DNA from: Sagittula sp048553715
Lineage (GTDB): Bacteria; Pseudomonadota; Alphaproteobacteria; Rhodobacterales; Rhodobacteraceae
DNA: 64,000 bases
Assembly (NCBI RefSeq): GCF_048553715.1
Contig: NZ_JBLZNC010000004.1
Location: 186,001-250,000 of the forward strand
Reading direction: 5' to 3'
The notes under the pieces were generated by a model. The model was not told where the DNA came from. It saw nothing but the letters and a program-made list of their open reading frames with translations, and ran no database searches. Within the stretch, counting starts at the first letter, position 1, and every line of letters begins with the position of its first letter. Of this stretch, positions 9,360-18,104 are shown one piece after another. The position numbers and the translations under genes were made by a program.

Positions 9360-9974
9360 GTGGCGCGCAGAAGCGGTGGTTCCCCGACATTCATCTATTG
9401 GCTGAAGATTATCCTGCCGCTGGTCGCGCTGGCCATGTTGTCGACGCTGTTTCTTTTGTCCGACAGCCGGGAGCCTTTGCAGGAAATCCCCTTTCTGGAT
9501 GGAACACTGGCGGATGACGCGATCCGCCCCGGCGTGACAGAGCCCTTCTATTCCGGTGTGACCGACAAGGGAGAGCTGGTGACGATCACCGCGCAGCGCG
9601 CGCGCCCCTTGGGGGATGGTCAAATAGAGGCGGACGTTGTGAACGCGCATCTGCGTCTTGAGGACGGCGGGGCGTTGACGGTGACATCACCTTTAGCCCT
9701 GTCAGCCGAGGGCGAGCATACGCTGGACCTTAGCGGCGGTGTCACGATCACCAGTACGCAAGGCTATGTCATGCAGACCGAAGAGCTTGCCACACGGATC
9801 GACCGGATCGAGGCGCGCAGTGCCGGACGTGTTGTCGCCGACGGGCCACTTGGCGATCTCGACGCCGGACAGATGGAGATCTTACCCGCCGATGAAGACG
9901 GCGCTGTGCGATTGCTCTTCACCAAGGGTGTAAAGGTGATATACCGACCGGCAGAAAAGGACGCCGATCAATGA
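9360..9974 (+). CDS. lptC: LPS export protein LptC
   Basis: The 204-residue product is a single-pass inner-membrane protein: a short basic lead, one membrane segment (about residues 13-35, IYWLKIILPLVALAML onward), then a periplasmic beta-jellyroll-type domain rich in alternating hydrophobic residues. LptC receives lipopolysaccharide from LptB2FG and passes it to LptA. The start is GTG at 9360, directly after AAGGAGG. The longer frame upstream overlaps rnd and was rejected. The 3' end overlaps lptA by 4 bp, which points to translational coupling. Identification rests largely on the rnd-lptC-lptA-lptB context, since LptC diverges quickly. Confidence 0.88.
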   Translation: MARRSGGSPTFIYWLKIILPLVALAMLSTLFLLSDSREPLQEIPFLDGTLADDAIRPGVTEPFYSGVTDKGELVTITAQRARPLGDGQIEADVVNAHLRLEDGGALTVTSPLALSAEGEHTLDLSGGVTITSTQGYVMQTEELATRIDRIEARSAGRVVADGPLGDLDAGQMEILPADEDGAVRLLFTKGVKVIYRPAEKDADQ

Positions 9975-10483
9975 CCAACGCTTTTGCCGCCAGCACTTTG
10001 GCGCTGATTACGATGTTTGCCCCGATGTGCGCTGCCGCTCAGGGGACGCAGGTCAATTTTGGCGGCTTCCAACAGGACACTGACGCCCCGGTCGAGGTGA
10101 CCGCCGACGCGCTGTCCGTGGATCAAACCGATGGCACTGCGCTGTATCAGGGCAACGTCATTATCATTCAGGGTGAAATGCGGCTTGCCGCACCGCGCGT
10201 TCTGGTCGTCTACGCCGAAAGCGCAGGCCGGATCGAGCGGATGGAGGCCACGGGCGGTGTCTTGCTTGTCAGCGGGACCGAGGCCGCCGAGGCCGAGCGC
10301 GCCGATTACCACATCGATTCCGGCACCGTCGACATGGCGGGGAACGTGCTTGTGACCCAAGGCGCAAACGCCATGACGTCGGAGTTCATGACGGTCTATC
10401 TGGACAGCGGCACAGCCGAGATGTCGGGGCGTGTCAAAACCGTTCTGCAATCGTCGGACGGCGACGCTTCCGGAGATCCGTAA
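9971..10483 (+). CDS. lptA: LPS transport periplasmic protein LptA
   Basis: The 170-residue protein has a Sec signal peptide (MTNAFAASTLALITMFAPMC to AAAQ) and an OstA/LptA domain whose repeating pattern is seen in PVEVTADALSVDQTDGTALY and GNVIIIQGEMRLAAPRVLVV. LptA monomers form the periplasmic bridge that carries LPS to the outer membrane. It overlaps lptC by 4 bp and shares one base with the lptB start, so the three are one operon. Confidence 0.92.
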   Translation: MTNAFAASTLALITMFAPMCAAAQGTQVNFGGFQQDTDAPVEVTADALSVDQTDGTALYQGNVIIIQGEMRLAAPRVLVVYAESAGRIERMEATGGVLLVSGTEAAEAERADYHIDSGTVDMAGNVLVTQGANAMTSEFMTVYLDSGTAEMSGRVKTVLQSSDGDASGDP

Positions 10484-11241
10484 TGGCCAAGCCCGAATTG
10501 AGCGTGACCGAGGGCGACAGCGGCCTGCGCGTGTCGCATCTGCGCAAAAGCTATCGCAAGCGCGTCGTCATCCGCGATGTGACCATGCGCCTTGGCCGTG
10601 GAGAGGTGGTGGCCCTGCTGGGGCCGAACGGTTCGGGCAAGACAACCTCGTTCTATGCCATTGCCGGTCTGGTCAATCCCGACGCGGGCGAGGTGCTGAT
10701 TGACGGTCAGGATGCCACTTATCTGCCGATGTATCGCCGCGCGCGCATGGGCATCGGATACCTGCCCCAAGAGATGAGCATCTTTCGCGGCCTGTCGGTG
10801 GAGGATAACATCGGCGCGGTTCTGGACATCTCTGAGGCGGACAGCACGCGGCGGCGTGAACGGCTCGAAGAGCTGCTGGGCGAATTTTCCATCGAACATC
10901 TGCGCCGTGCTCCGGCCCTGGCCTTGTCCGGGGGGGAGCGGCGACGGGTGGAAATCGCACGCTGTCTGGCCGCCGATCCAAAATACCTGCTGCTGGACGA
11001 ACCCTTTGCCGGTGTTGATCCGATCAGCGTGGGCGATATCCGCCATCTCGTCGCGGATCTGAAGACGCGCGGTCTGGGTGTTTTGATCACCGACCACAAT
11101 GTGGCGGAAACGCTGGCTTTGGTGGATCGCGCTTATATTTTGCACGATGGCAAGGTGCTGATGTCCGGCACACCCGAAGAAGTCGTGCAGAATGACAACG
11201 TCCGCAGGGTCTATCTGGGCGATAACTTTCGTCTGGCTTAA
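10483..11241 (+). CDS. lptB: LPS export ABC transporter ATPase LptB
   Basis: The 252-residue ATPase powers extraction of LPS from the inner membrane with LptF and LptG (not in this window). It has the Walker A motif GPNGSGKTTS at about residues 47-56, the signature LSGGERRR, Walker B YLLLDEPFAGVDP and the switch histidine in ITDHNV. The length is standard. It follows lptA with a one-base overlap. In many proteobacteria rpoN comes next. Here a 287-bp spacer leads straight to hpf, so no rpoN lies at this locus. Confidence 0.95.
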   Translation: MAKPELSVTEGDSGLRVSHLRKSYRKRVVIRDVTMRLGRGEVVALLGPNGSGKTTSFYAIAGLVNPDAGEVLIDGQDATYLPMYRRARMGIGYLPQEMSIFRGLSVEDNIGAVLDISEADSTRRRERLEELLGEFSIEHLRRAPALALSGGERRRVEIARCLAADPKYLLLDEPFAGVDPISVGDIRHLVADLKTRGLGVLITDHNVAETLALVDRAYILHDGKVLMSGTPEEVVQNDNVRRVYLGDNFRLA

Positions 11242-11528
11242 CCGCCGTTTGCACCCTTAGGAACCTGTTCACCAGGCGTTCAAATCAAGGGCGGAAATCC
11301 CGCCGACAGCTGAAAAATGCTGATCGGTTTCGATTGACAGCCATGGGCATTTCGCACTCAAATGGTCTTATGATGCTTTGTATTACGGCATGGCGGACCG
11401 GCATGGCCCCCGATTTTCGGGAGCACGTCGCTCTGGCCGGGGCGGAGCATCTTTCCTGAACCGATATATGCGTTGCCGTGGCATGTCGCCGCGGCCAGCG
11501 TTTCGGTGCCATTAGAGAAGGACGGACC

Positions 11529-12095
11529 ATGCGTTACCAGATCACGGGAAAACACATCGATATCGGCGAAGCGCTGCAAACCCACGTCAAGAGCGAGCTG
11601 GGCTCGATTCTGGACAAGTATTCGCAGCGACCGACCGACGCGACGGTGGTTTTTTCCAAGTCAGCGCATGAATATGTGTGCGAAACCATCGTCCACCTGT
11701 CCAGCGGGCTGAACGCTGCGGCCAAGGGGCATGCGACCGAGATCTACGCCGCATTCGAGGCCTGCGGCGAGAAGATGGACAAGCAATTGCGTCGCTACAA
11801 ACGCCGGTTGAAGGACCATCACAAGGATCGCACGGAACCCGTTGAATTTATCGGAGGGGCCTCGTATATCCTCGCCAACCAAGAAGATGGCGCGGATGAT
11901 TCCGAGCCGGAGTCGCTTCAGCCGATCATCGTCGCAGAGATGGAGACCAAGATCCCGTCCTTGTCGGTTGGTGAAGCCGTGATGCAGATGGAACTGGCCG
12001 GCGCCCCTGTGCTGGTGTTCCGGAATGAGAAAAAGGATGGGGTGAACGTCGTCTATCGGCGTGAAGATGGCAACATCGGCTGGATCGATCCGTGA
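11529..12095 (+). CDS. hpf: Ribosome hibernation promoting factor, long form
   Basis: The 188-residue product has the N-terminal S30AE/RaiA domain (MRYQITGKHIDIGEALQTHV to about residue 105, with the basic helix KQLRRYKRRLKDHHKD) and the C-terminal dimerisation domain that marks long HPF (VVAEMETKIPSLSVGEAVMQ to GNIGWIDP). It joins 70S ribosomes into inactive 100S dimers under starvation. I chose the ATG at 11529, which follows AGAAGGACG. The longer frame upstream lacks conservation. It lies before ptsN, the usual order after lptB in alphaproteobacteria. Confidence 0.94.
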   Translation: MRYQITGKHIDIGEALQTHVKSELGSILDKYSQRPTDATVVFSKSAHEYVCETIVHLSSGLNAAAKGHATEIYAAFEACGEKMDKQLRRYKRRLKDHHKDRTEPVEFIGGASYILANQEDGADDSEPESLQPIIVAEMETKIPSLSVGEAVMQMELAGAPVLVFRNEKKDGVNVVYRREDGNIGWIDP

Positions 12096-12149
12096 TCGCG
12101 GAGCGTTTGGGTCGAACCTAGATCGTGGCATCGCCCCAAGGGTCATAGC

Positions 12150-12614
12150 ATGAAATTTGTCGATCTGTTGAAACCGGAGGCCGTGAAGGTCATGGTGTCG
12201 TGTTCCTCCAAGAAACGGCTGATGCATGACATCGCCGATCTTGCGGAAACGGCGCATGGGCTGAATGCTCCGGCGATCGTCGAAGCCTTGCTGGAACGCG
12301 AGACGCTGGGCCCGACGGGTGTCGGCCACGGTGTCGCGCTGCCGCACGCGCGGATTTCTGGACTGGACGAGGTGCGCGGCCTGTTTCTGCTGCTGGAAAA
12401 GCCCATCGATTTTGATGCGGTGGATCGCCAGCCTGTGGATGTGGTCTTTGCCCTTCTGGCGCCGGAAGAAGCGGGTGTGGAACATCTAAAGGCGCTGGCC
12501 CTTGTGTCACGCACTTTGCGTGATGCCAATCTGTGCACCAAGCTGCGCGCAAACCACGATGCAGCCACGCTCTACACCATCCTGACAGAGGCCGAGGCCG
12601 TCAAAGCCGCCTAA
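12150..12614 (+). CDS. ptsN: Nitrogen PTS EIIA component PtsN
   Basis: The 154-residue protein is a PTS EIIA of the fructose/nitrogen type. The phosphorylated histidine is H66 in GVGHGVALPHARI. It passes no sugar but is part of the regulatory PTS (EINtr-NPr-EIIANtr) that tunes potassium uptake, nitrogen and stress responses. It lies 54 bp after hpf, a pairing conserved in proteobacteria, and is followed by a strong bidirectional terminator. Confidence 0.93.
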   Translation: MKFVDLLKPEAVKVMVSCSSKKRLMHDIADLAETAHGLNAPAIVEALLERETLGPTGVGHGVALPHARISGLDEVRGLFLLLEKPIDFDAVDRQPVDVVFALLAPEEAGVEHLKALALVSRTLRDANLCTKLRANHDAATLYTILTEAEAVKAA

Positions 12615-12631
12615 GGCACCATTAACGATAG

Positions 12632-12663
12632 AAAAAGGCGCGGTCTTTGCCGCGCCCTTTTTT
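12632..12663. terminator. Bidirectional terminator between ptsN and the sulfotransferase
   Basis: AAAAAGGCGCGG pairs with CCGCGCCCTTTTTT around a 6-nt loop. The A- and T-runs on both sides serve the two convergent genes, and the stop codon of the minus-strand gene falls at its edge. Confidence 0.9.
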
Positions 12664-14089
12664 ATGACCAGTTGTCAAAACCAAACATGATGTAATCCCG
12701 CTGATAGGCGTCGCGGGCCAATTGCTCGATCTCGTTATCATAGATCTGGGACAGGGCGAACGGGGTATCCGTCGTCTCTGGCTGTGGCTCGCCGGGGCTG
12801 TCGTGGCCCACCTGCATGGCAAGCGCGGGCAGATAATTCGCTGCTTCGGCTTCGCGGATTACCATATCGGGCAGGGTGAATTCGCTCATCCCTTGCAGGC
12901 ATTGCGCCTGTGTCGCCCAATGCCCGTCCACGCGCACCGACGTCTGACCGGACAGGTTCGCCTTCACCCACTGCAACCACGCGACAAAGGCCGTGCGGTG
13001 TGCGGCGAGATCATAGCTTTCGTCGATCTCTGTCTCGGGGATCGGAAAGCTGTGCGCCCGCCGCAGGGTTTGGCGAATGCCTTTGAAGCTGCCTTTGCCC
13101 GTCTGCAGGATCTTGGTGCAAAAGGCATCATGGGCGCGGTCCAGCGGGTGCCGGATCACGGTAAAGCTGCGATGACCGGGGCGGTCGCGTTTCCACGCCC
13201 GCAGGCTGCCCTGATTGAAATCGTCCGTCAGCTGGTTGGCCTTGATCCCGTCCAGATCGGCCATCCATTGTTTGACCATCGCCTCCGGTCCCGACCGGAT
13301 CGGCATGAACAGCAAAGGCGTGTTCCGACAGGCCAGATAGCTGGGCACGACCGGCCCGCGCCGCGGTTCGAAATTGGGCGTGCGGGTCATGTTAAAGCTG
13401 TCGATGCGGGCCAATGCGGCCTGCATGACTTCGGGGTTTTCGACCTTTTGCGTGATCGGTTCAGGGTTTTGCCGCTTGAGCGAGGAATTCAGGCTGTCCT
13501 TTTGATCGCTCGCGCCCAGCCAACGGGCCAGCCCGTTCATCACGTCGAGATCCTGAAGATCCTCGTAGGCCACGTAAAACGCGGTTTGCGCGGTCGATTG
13601 CAACGTGTTCAGGATGTGCACCTGAAAGCTTTGGAGCGCGGCCACATGTTCCTCGAACTCGCGAGCATCGAAATGGGCCTGCGCCTCCTTGCGGCGTTTG
13701 ACGTTGGTCAGTTTCCACTGGCCGGTGGCACGCGCGATTTTCCAGCTGACATAGCTGTCCAGCGGGTTCCGCGTCAGCACGATCTTGGCGATCTTCGGAT
13801 CGGTCAGGATGGTGTCCAGCACCCGTGCATCATGATCGTGGAAATACCGAAATCCCCCCAGCGCGCCGGGTGTCGCCATACGGATCTGGTTCAGCAGGCG
13901 CATCGGATCGCGGTCGCGCATGTCTTGGGTGATGCCAAGGATATCGGCTGTTTGCGGGTAGCCGATGAAATGCGGGTTAAAGGCCTCGCCAAAGCAGGAC
14001 AGCCCGTCAAACCCGTTGATATTGGCCTCAAGGAAATTCGATCCGGTGCGCATTTCGGCCAGAACAACAAAGCTATCAAATTGGGGCAT
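12662..14089 (-). CDS. Sulfotransferase with two sulfotransferase-like halves
   Basis: The 475-residue protein begins with a NodH-like sulfotransferase half: the PAPS 5'-phosphosulfate loop RTGSNFLEANI near residue 14, and the 3'-phosphate site LTRNPLDSYVSWKIA near residue 105. A second half from about residue 240 carries FTVIRHPLDRAHDAFCTKI, the pattern of the sulfotransferase family 2 domain. It probably sulfates a surface carbohydrate using PAPS. The ATG at 14089 lies 5 bp after the upstream gene's stop. A TTG start six codons earlier would overlap that gene. The next gene on the same strand is a GT14-like transferase, and cysQ, which removes the by-product PAP, lies 6 kb away, a sensible functional link. 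Confidence 0.78.
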   Translation of the reverse strand: MPQFDSFVVLAEMRTGSNFLEANINGFDGLSCFGEAFNPHFIGYPQTADILGITQDMRDRDPMRLLNQIRMATPGALGGFRYFHDHDARVLDTILTDPKIAKIVLTRNPLDSYVSWKIARATGQWKLTNVKRRKEAQAHFDAREFEEHVAALQSFQVHILNTLQSTAQTAFYVAYEDLQDLDVMNGLARWLGASDQKDSLNSSLKRQNPEPITQKVENPEVMQAALARIDSFNMTRTPNFEPRRGPVVPSYLACRNTPLLFMPIRSGPEAMVKQWMADLDGIKANQLTDDFNQGSLRAWKRDRPGHRSFTVIRHPLDRAHDAFCTKILQTGKGSFKGIRQTLRRAHSFPIPETEIDESYDLAAHRTAFVAWLQWVKANLSGQTSVRVDGHWATQAQCLQGMSEFTLPDMVIREAEAANYLPALAMQVGHDSPGEPQPETTDTPFALSQIYDNEIEQLARDAYQRDYIMFGFDNWS

Positions 14090-14093
14090 GGCG

Positions 14094-15794
14094 TCACTTC
14101 TTGACAAGGTAGGGCTTGCGTCCGCTGCTGCGCGCGTTGCGCGGTGCAGGATCGACGGGGAAATCCCCCATCAGATACGGGTGCATGCCCTGATTTTTCA
14201 GGTTTTGCAAAAACTGGCCAAAGCCGGTCAGATCTTCAAGACGGGGCGCCTCGGCGAGGCGGCGCATGCTTTTCTGGCCGATCTCGTCGATCAGCACCTG
14301 CAAGGGCTCCATCGGGCTTTCGATGAACTCGGCCATGGTCCAGATGCGAATGCGCGCCTTCGCGTCGGGGCTGCGCAGAATATCAAGCATGCGGCTTTCG
14401 ATCTTTTGCAGGCCTGCGGCTTCGGCGCGGATGTCCGCGAAATTGGCGTTCGATTTGAACAGGGGCACAGCCCAAGCGCCGGAAATCACGCTGATCTGTG
14501 CGTTGGGGTCACGCGACATCGGCCACAGAATATCGGGGTTGTCGTGCGGCCCGTATTGAAAGCACTGCCGCTCCCCGCGGGTGTTCCAGATCAGGTTGGT
14601 CAGAAACGCCTTCGGGTTGGCATCGCGCAGGGTGGCATTGTCCGACAGCGCCCCGTTGATCTGGATCTGCCCGCCGGTGAATTCCGCCCGCTCGGGGCCG
14701 AACAGATGGCCATGCACCTGCGTGCCGGTGGCGCGCGCCAGCCAGGGTTCAAAATCGATAAACAGGTCCGTGAACCCCTGAAACACGGAATACTTGCCAG
14801 CGGTGACCCCGTTTTCCCATCCGTAGTTGGGGAAACGCGACTGCATGTACAGCCCCGGACGGCCACGGGTCCGGCGGTCCACGGCCTTGGCAAAAATGCG
14901 GTCGATCTTGCCGGGATTGGGTTCCTGACGCGACATGGCGCGGTTTGGATCCGTCAGAAAGGCATCATACAGGCGATCCGCATGAGGCCAGATTTTGCGC
15001 GCGACAAAGCAGTCAGAGCGCCGCAAAAGCTGCATGTGATCGTCGTAAAAGATGTGCGGCTTGCCCTGAAAGTCGAACTTTGACAGCGTCAGCGACCGGC
15101 TTTCGATCTGGGTGGAATACAGACGCGCGAGTGTCTGAAAGTAGCTCTCGTCCGGAATCCACACATGTTTGAAGTAGGAATCATACGTGGGCCGTTCCGG
15201 GTCTTCGAGGATCGCGGACAGGGTCTGGCGCGTCAGGCACCACCACTGGCTGCCCATATGCGGCACGATGCCGTTGGGAATGCGACGTTTGTAGCCGGTG
15301 CGGCGTTGCAGCTCGACGAACTTGTCGAACAAAAACCGGTTGCGCCGCCAGCTGAACGGGAAATGCAGGGTGAAGCGTTCGTGATCCAGACCACCCACCG
15401 TCCAAGGCACATCAGAGGTGGTCGCGCTTTCGATAAAATCCGTGCGCGGACGATCGGCGAGATACTGCACCAGCTCCTCGACCGGGCGCAGCGGCAGACA
15501 GGACCCGGAGGCGAGGTAGACATGCCGCACCTCGGGGAAGCTTTTCAACATCAGCTCGCCTGCATCCTGCGACGCGGCGACCAGCCCCCATGTCCCCCAT
15601 TCACAACGATGGCGTTTGGAAAACAGGATGCCGGGTTGCTTGGCCAGCTTCAGCCGGAAATCTTCGTATTTGCCGCGCGGCACGGCGCTGTCCACATGGA
15701 TCACCACCGGGCAGCCGCCACGCGCCCAATGCCGCGCCACCTGTTCGGCGCGGTCAAAGGCGGTGTGCACCAGCATGATGATCCCGACGCTCAT
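14094..15794 (-). CDS. Core-2/I-branching type (GT14) glycosyltransferase with C-terminal DUF5927-like domain
   Basis: The 566-residue protein starts MSVGIIMLVHTAFDRAEQVA and has the GT14 signatures IHVDS, the WGTWGLVAA segment, YLASGSCLPLRP and the MGSQWWCLTR region (about residues 5-270). The C-terminal half, from about 300, is the extra domain (WENGVTAGKYSVFQGFTDLF) that accompanies these proteins in Rhodobacteraceae. GT14 enzymes add beta-1,6-linked GlcNAc or xylose in eukaryotes. The bacterial substrate is not known. The start overlaps the stop of the next upstream gene by 4 bp, so the three minus-strand genes are probably translated from one message. Confidence 0.82.
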   Translation of the reverse strand: MSVGIIMLVHTAFDRAEQVARHWARGGCPVVIHVDSAVPRGKYEDFRLKLAKQPGILFSKRHRCEWGTWGLVAASQDAGELMLKSFPEVRHVYLASGSCLPLRPVEELVQYLADRPRTDFIESATTSDVPWTVGGLDHERFTLHFPFSWRRNRFLFDKFVELQRRTGYKRRIPNGIVPHMGSQWWCLTRQTLSAILEDPERPTYDSYFKHVWIPDESYFQTLARLYSTQIESRSLTLSKFDFQGKPHIFYDDHMQLLRRSDCFVARKIWPHADRLYDAFLTDPNRAMSRQEPNPGKIDRIFAKAVDRRTRGRPGLYMQSRFPNYGWENGVTAGKYSVFQGFTDLFIDFEPWLARATGTQVHGHLFGPERAEFTGGQIQINGALSDNATLRDANPKAFLTNLIWNTRGERQCFQYGPHDNPDILWPMSRDPNAQISVISGAWAVPLFKSNANFADIRAEAAGLQKIESRMLDILRSPDAKARIRIWTMAEFIESPMEPLQVLIDEIGQKSMRRLAEAPRLEDLTGFGQFLQNLKNQGMHPYLMGDFPVDPAPRNARSSGRKPYLVKK

Positions 15795-16801
15795 GCCCAG
15801 TTCCCCTTGGACATCAGGCCAAGAATTTCGAGCTGCCGCCAGTTGATGTATTTTTCAGACCACCGGCACCACAGGTCGGGGTTTTCCTTGATCGCATCGG
15901 CATAGGCTATGTATTCCCGCGACGCGCCATAATGCTGGCGACGCTCCAGCTCCTCCTCGGCCTTGGCCGAAAACGTATCGAGGAATTTGGTATGCAGCAG
16001 CGCGCCAGAGGCCTTCTCCCCGCCCCATTCATCGTAGACCTGATTAAGCCCGCGCGGCAGCAGGTTGTGGGTCGAGGACACATAGGCATAGCGCCGGTCC
16101 CACCGCACCAGCGGGATCTTGTTCAGCGCGGGGGCCAGATCGGGCGTATCGGCAAAGAACATGCGTGCTCGCGGCCCGCCCTGAATCCACAGATTGCCGA
16201 ACTTCGGGTTTTTCTGGATCGTGTAATTGCCCGCGTCAAACCATGACGCGATTTCCAGCGGGTCCTGACCGGCCACATAGGGCTGCTGGTCCAACGGCCC
16301 CTTGGGGTACATGTCCAGAAGCATCGCACTGAACGACCGGATGGAGGACGCATCCAGCCAGTCGGTCAGCGCACGTAAGGGGCGTGTGTCGCAAAACGGG
16401 TAAAGGAACAGCTCGTCAGGATCGACAGTCAGACACCAATGGCCATGGCCGTATTTCATCAGCAGCCAATTCATCCAGTCCACGCCAAAACGCGACCGTT
16501 TGTAGCTGGCGCGGGTGGTCCAGACCGAGACATCGGGCTGTTTTGCGAGGTAATCGAGCGACCCATCCGTGCTGTCGTTGTCGACAATAAAGAAATGGTT
16601 CACGCCCATGTCGCGGTAATAATTCAGGAAATAGGGCAGGCGCACGCCTTCGTTGCGCTGGGTCGAAAAGACGAACAGATCCGTGGGACGCAGTTTGTCG
16701 GTGCGGTTGGACACAGGCCGCAGGTCACGCCGCTTGCGGAAGGCGCGAATCCGCCAGCGTCTGCGCTGAAGCCTCAGCCGGTATGACTGCCATGCACCCA
16801 A
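15791..16801 (-). CDS. Family 2-type glycosyltransferase (Glyco_tranf_2_4)
   Basis: The 336-residue protein opens with a very basic stretch and then FVFSTQRNEGVRLPYFLNYY, VNHFFIVDNDSTDGSLDYL and CLTVDPDELFLYPF, the nucleotide-sugar fold with its DPDE metal site near residue 127. This is the pattern of the GT2/GT92-like family PF13704. The only good start is TTG at 16801, supported by GAAAGGG about nine bases upstream. No in-frame ATG lies near the N-terminus. It overlaps the GT14-like gene by 4 bp and is probably the first gene of the operon. Confidence 0.8.
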   Translation of the reverse strand: MGAWQSYRLRLQRRRWRIRAFRKRRDLRPVSNRTDKLRPTDLFVFSTQRNEGVRLPYFLNYYRDMGVNHFFIVDNDSTDGSLDYLAKQPDVSVWTTRASYKRSRFGVDWMNWLLMKYGHGHWCLTVDPDELFLYPFCDTRPLRALTDWLDASSIRSFSAMLLDMYPKGPLDQQPYVAGQDPLEIASWFDAGNYTIQKNPKFGNLWIQGGPRARMFFADTPDLAPALNKIPLVRWDRRYAYVSSTHNLLPRGLNQVYDEWGGEKASGALLHTKFLDTFSAKAEEELERRQHYGASREYIAYADAIKENPDLWCRWSEKYINWRQLEILGLMSKGNWA

Positions 16802-16849
16802 GTGTCTGCCCTTTCACCGGACAACCGCCCGGCGCGTTTTGTTCGGCTA

Positions 16850-18013
16850 TCAGATGCGGGTTAAGGCTATCTCAAAGTGCGCGTCCCATGATGGGGCGGC
16901 ATACTCATAAGATTGTTTCCTGTTTTCCCTGCAATCCTGCGCCATTGCCTGAATTGTCTTTTGCCACAGTGTGACATCCTTTACATCAGCGTAAACGGAT
17001 ATAGGCCCCAACGTTTCCCCGTAAATGTTTAAATCGTTGCATAAAATCGGCACTTGTAGGCAGGCGGCCTCGATCGGGGGCAGGCCGTAGCCCTCTGCGA
17101 GGGAGGGAAACAGAAAACCCGCAGCGCCCTGCATCAGGGCTGCGATTTCTCCATCGGTCAGGTTGGGCAGTTCGTGCACCCGCGACGGCTGGGCGTCGAG
17201 ACGGGCGAAGGTGTCGTGGTTTTCCCAGCCCCGCCCGCCGATGATGAGCAAATCGGCGTCGATGTTTCCCGTCTCCCACAGGTCGAGTAGGAGGGCATGG
17301 TTCTTGCGCGGCTCAATAGTCCCCAGCGTGACGAAATAGGGGCTGTCCCACGACCCTTTTGGCAGGCGGGTCGGTCGCGGCGGCACTACGCCCAAGGGGG
17401 CCACCAGCATCTGGTGATCGGCACCGATATGGCGTGTCACGTCAGCTTGGGTTTGCTGCGAATTGCACAGAATCAGATCGGCGCTATCGGCCACATGCGC
17501 CAGAAAACCGGCAAATCGGTCAACGCTGCCAGGGCGTTGAAATTGTGGATAATCCAACGGGATGGTGTCATGGACCAGCACGGCTTTGCGCGCATCAATC
17601 CGGTCCAGCGCATCGATCACGCGGCGGGTAAAGTTCGTGTGCCCGACATTGACGTAGTGGACACCGCGCGGAAGGTGTTTGCGCAACATCCGCGCTAATC
17701 CCACGGTCAGCGTGCGCGCTACGGCCAGATCACGCAGTTCGGTTTCAGCCCCGGCGCGTTGGGGATTATTCTTGCGGGCGAGCCGTCCCAGACGATCCGG
17801 CGCGGGCCAGCTGTTTTCCCGAATGCGCAAGTGCAGCCGCGCGCAGCCCGCCCGATCCAGCAGCACATACCCCAAAGAGGTGCGCAACAGGCCAAAGACC
17901 GGCGTGTCCAGTTGCAACAGGTGATCAAGCCACGCAAATTCCACCCGGTCGACCCCAGTCAGGGGCCGGCCAGCGCGGCTGACCAGTCGTGTTACATCCA
18001 ATAGGCGCGTCAT
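16850..18013 (-). CDS. Glycosyltransferase family 4 (group 1)
   Basis: The 387-residue protein has a GT-B fold of the GT4 family. The C-terminal half has TLGTIEPRKNHALLLDLW near residue 215 and FLFPSLAEGYGLPPIEAACLQVPI near 300, the EX7E nucleotide-sugar signature. It transfers a sugar from an NDP donor, probably to a surface glycan. The ATG at 18013 is preferred over a TTG two codons upstream. It lies 48 bp upstream of the GT2-type gene on the same strand and is closed off from galU by a bidirectional terminator. Confidence 0.85.
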   Translation of the reverse strand: MTRLLDVTRLVSRAGRPLTGVDRVEFAWLDHLLQLDTPVFGLLRTSLGYVLLDRAGCARLHLRIRENSWPAPDRLGRLARKNNPQRAGAETELRDLAVARTLTVGLARMLRKHLPRGVHYVNVGHTNFTRRVIDALDRIDARKAVLVHDTIPLDYPQFQRPGSVDRFAGFLAHVADSADLILCNSQQTQADVTRHIGADHQMLVAPLGVVPPRPTRLPKGSWDSPYFVTLGTIEPRKNHALLLDLWETGNIDADLLIIGGRGWENHDTFARLDAQPSRVHELPNLTDGEIAALMQGAAGFLFPSLAEGYGLPPIEAACLQVPILCNDLNIYGETLGPISVYADVKDVTLWQKTIQAMAQDCRENRKQSYEYAAPSWDAHFEIALTRI

Positions 18014-18051
18014 GGCCAAAGGTTAACGGCGCATCTTTCTGTTTTGCAACG

Positions 18052-18083
18052 AAAAACGGCCACCCGCTTTGGGTGGCCGTTTT
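18052..18083. terminator. Terminator between galU and the glycosyltransferase gene
   Basis: AAAACGGCCACCC and GGGTGGCCGTTTT pair perfectly around a short loop. It lies 22 bp beyond the galU stop codon, reading on the minus strand. Confidence 0.92.
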
Positions 18084-18104
18084 CAGATCGTTCCGTCGCA
18101 GCGC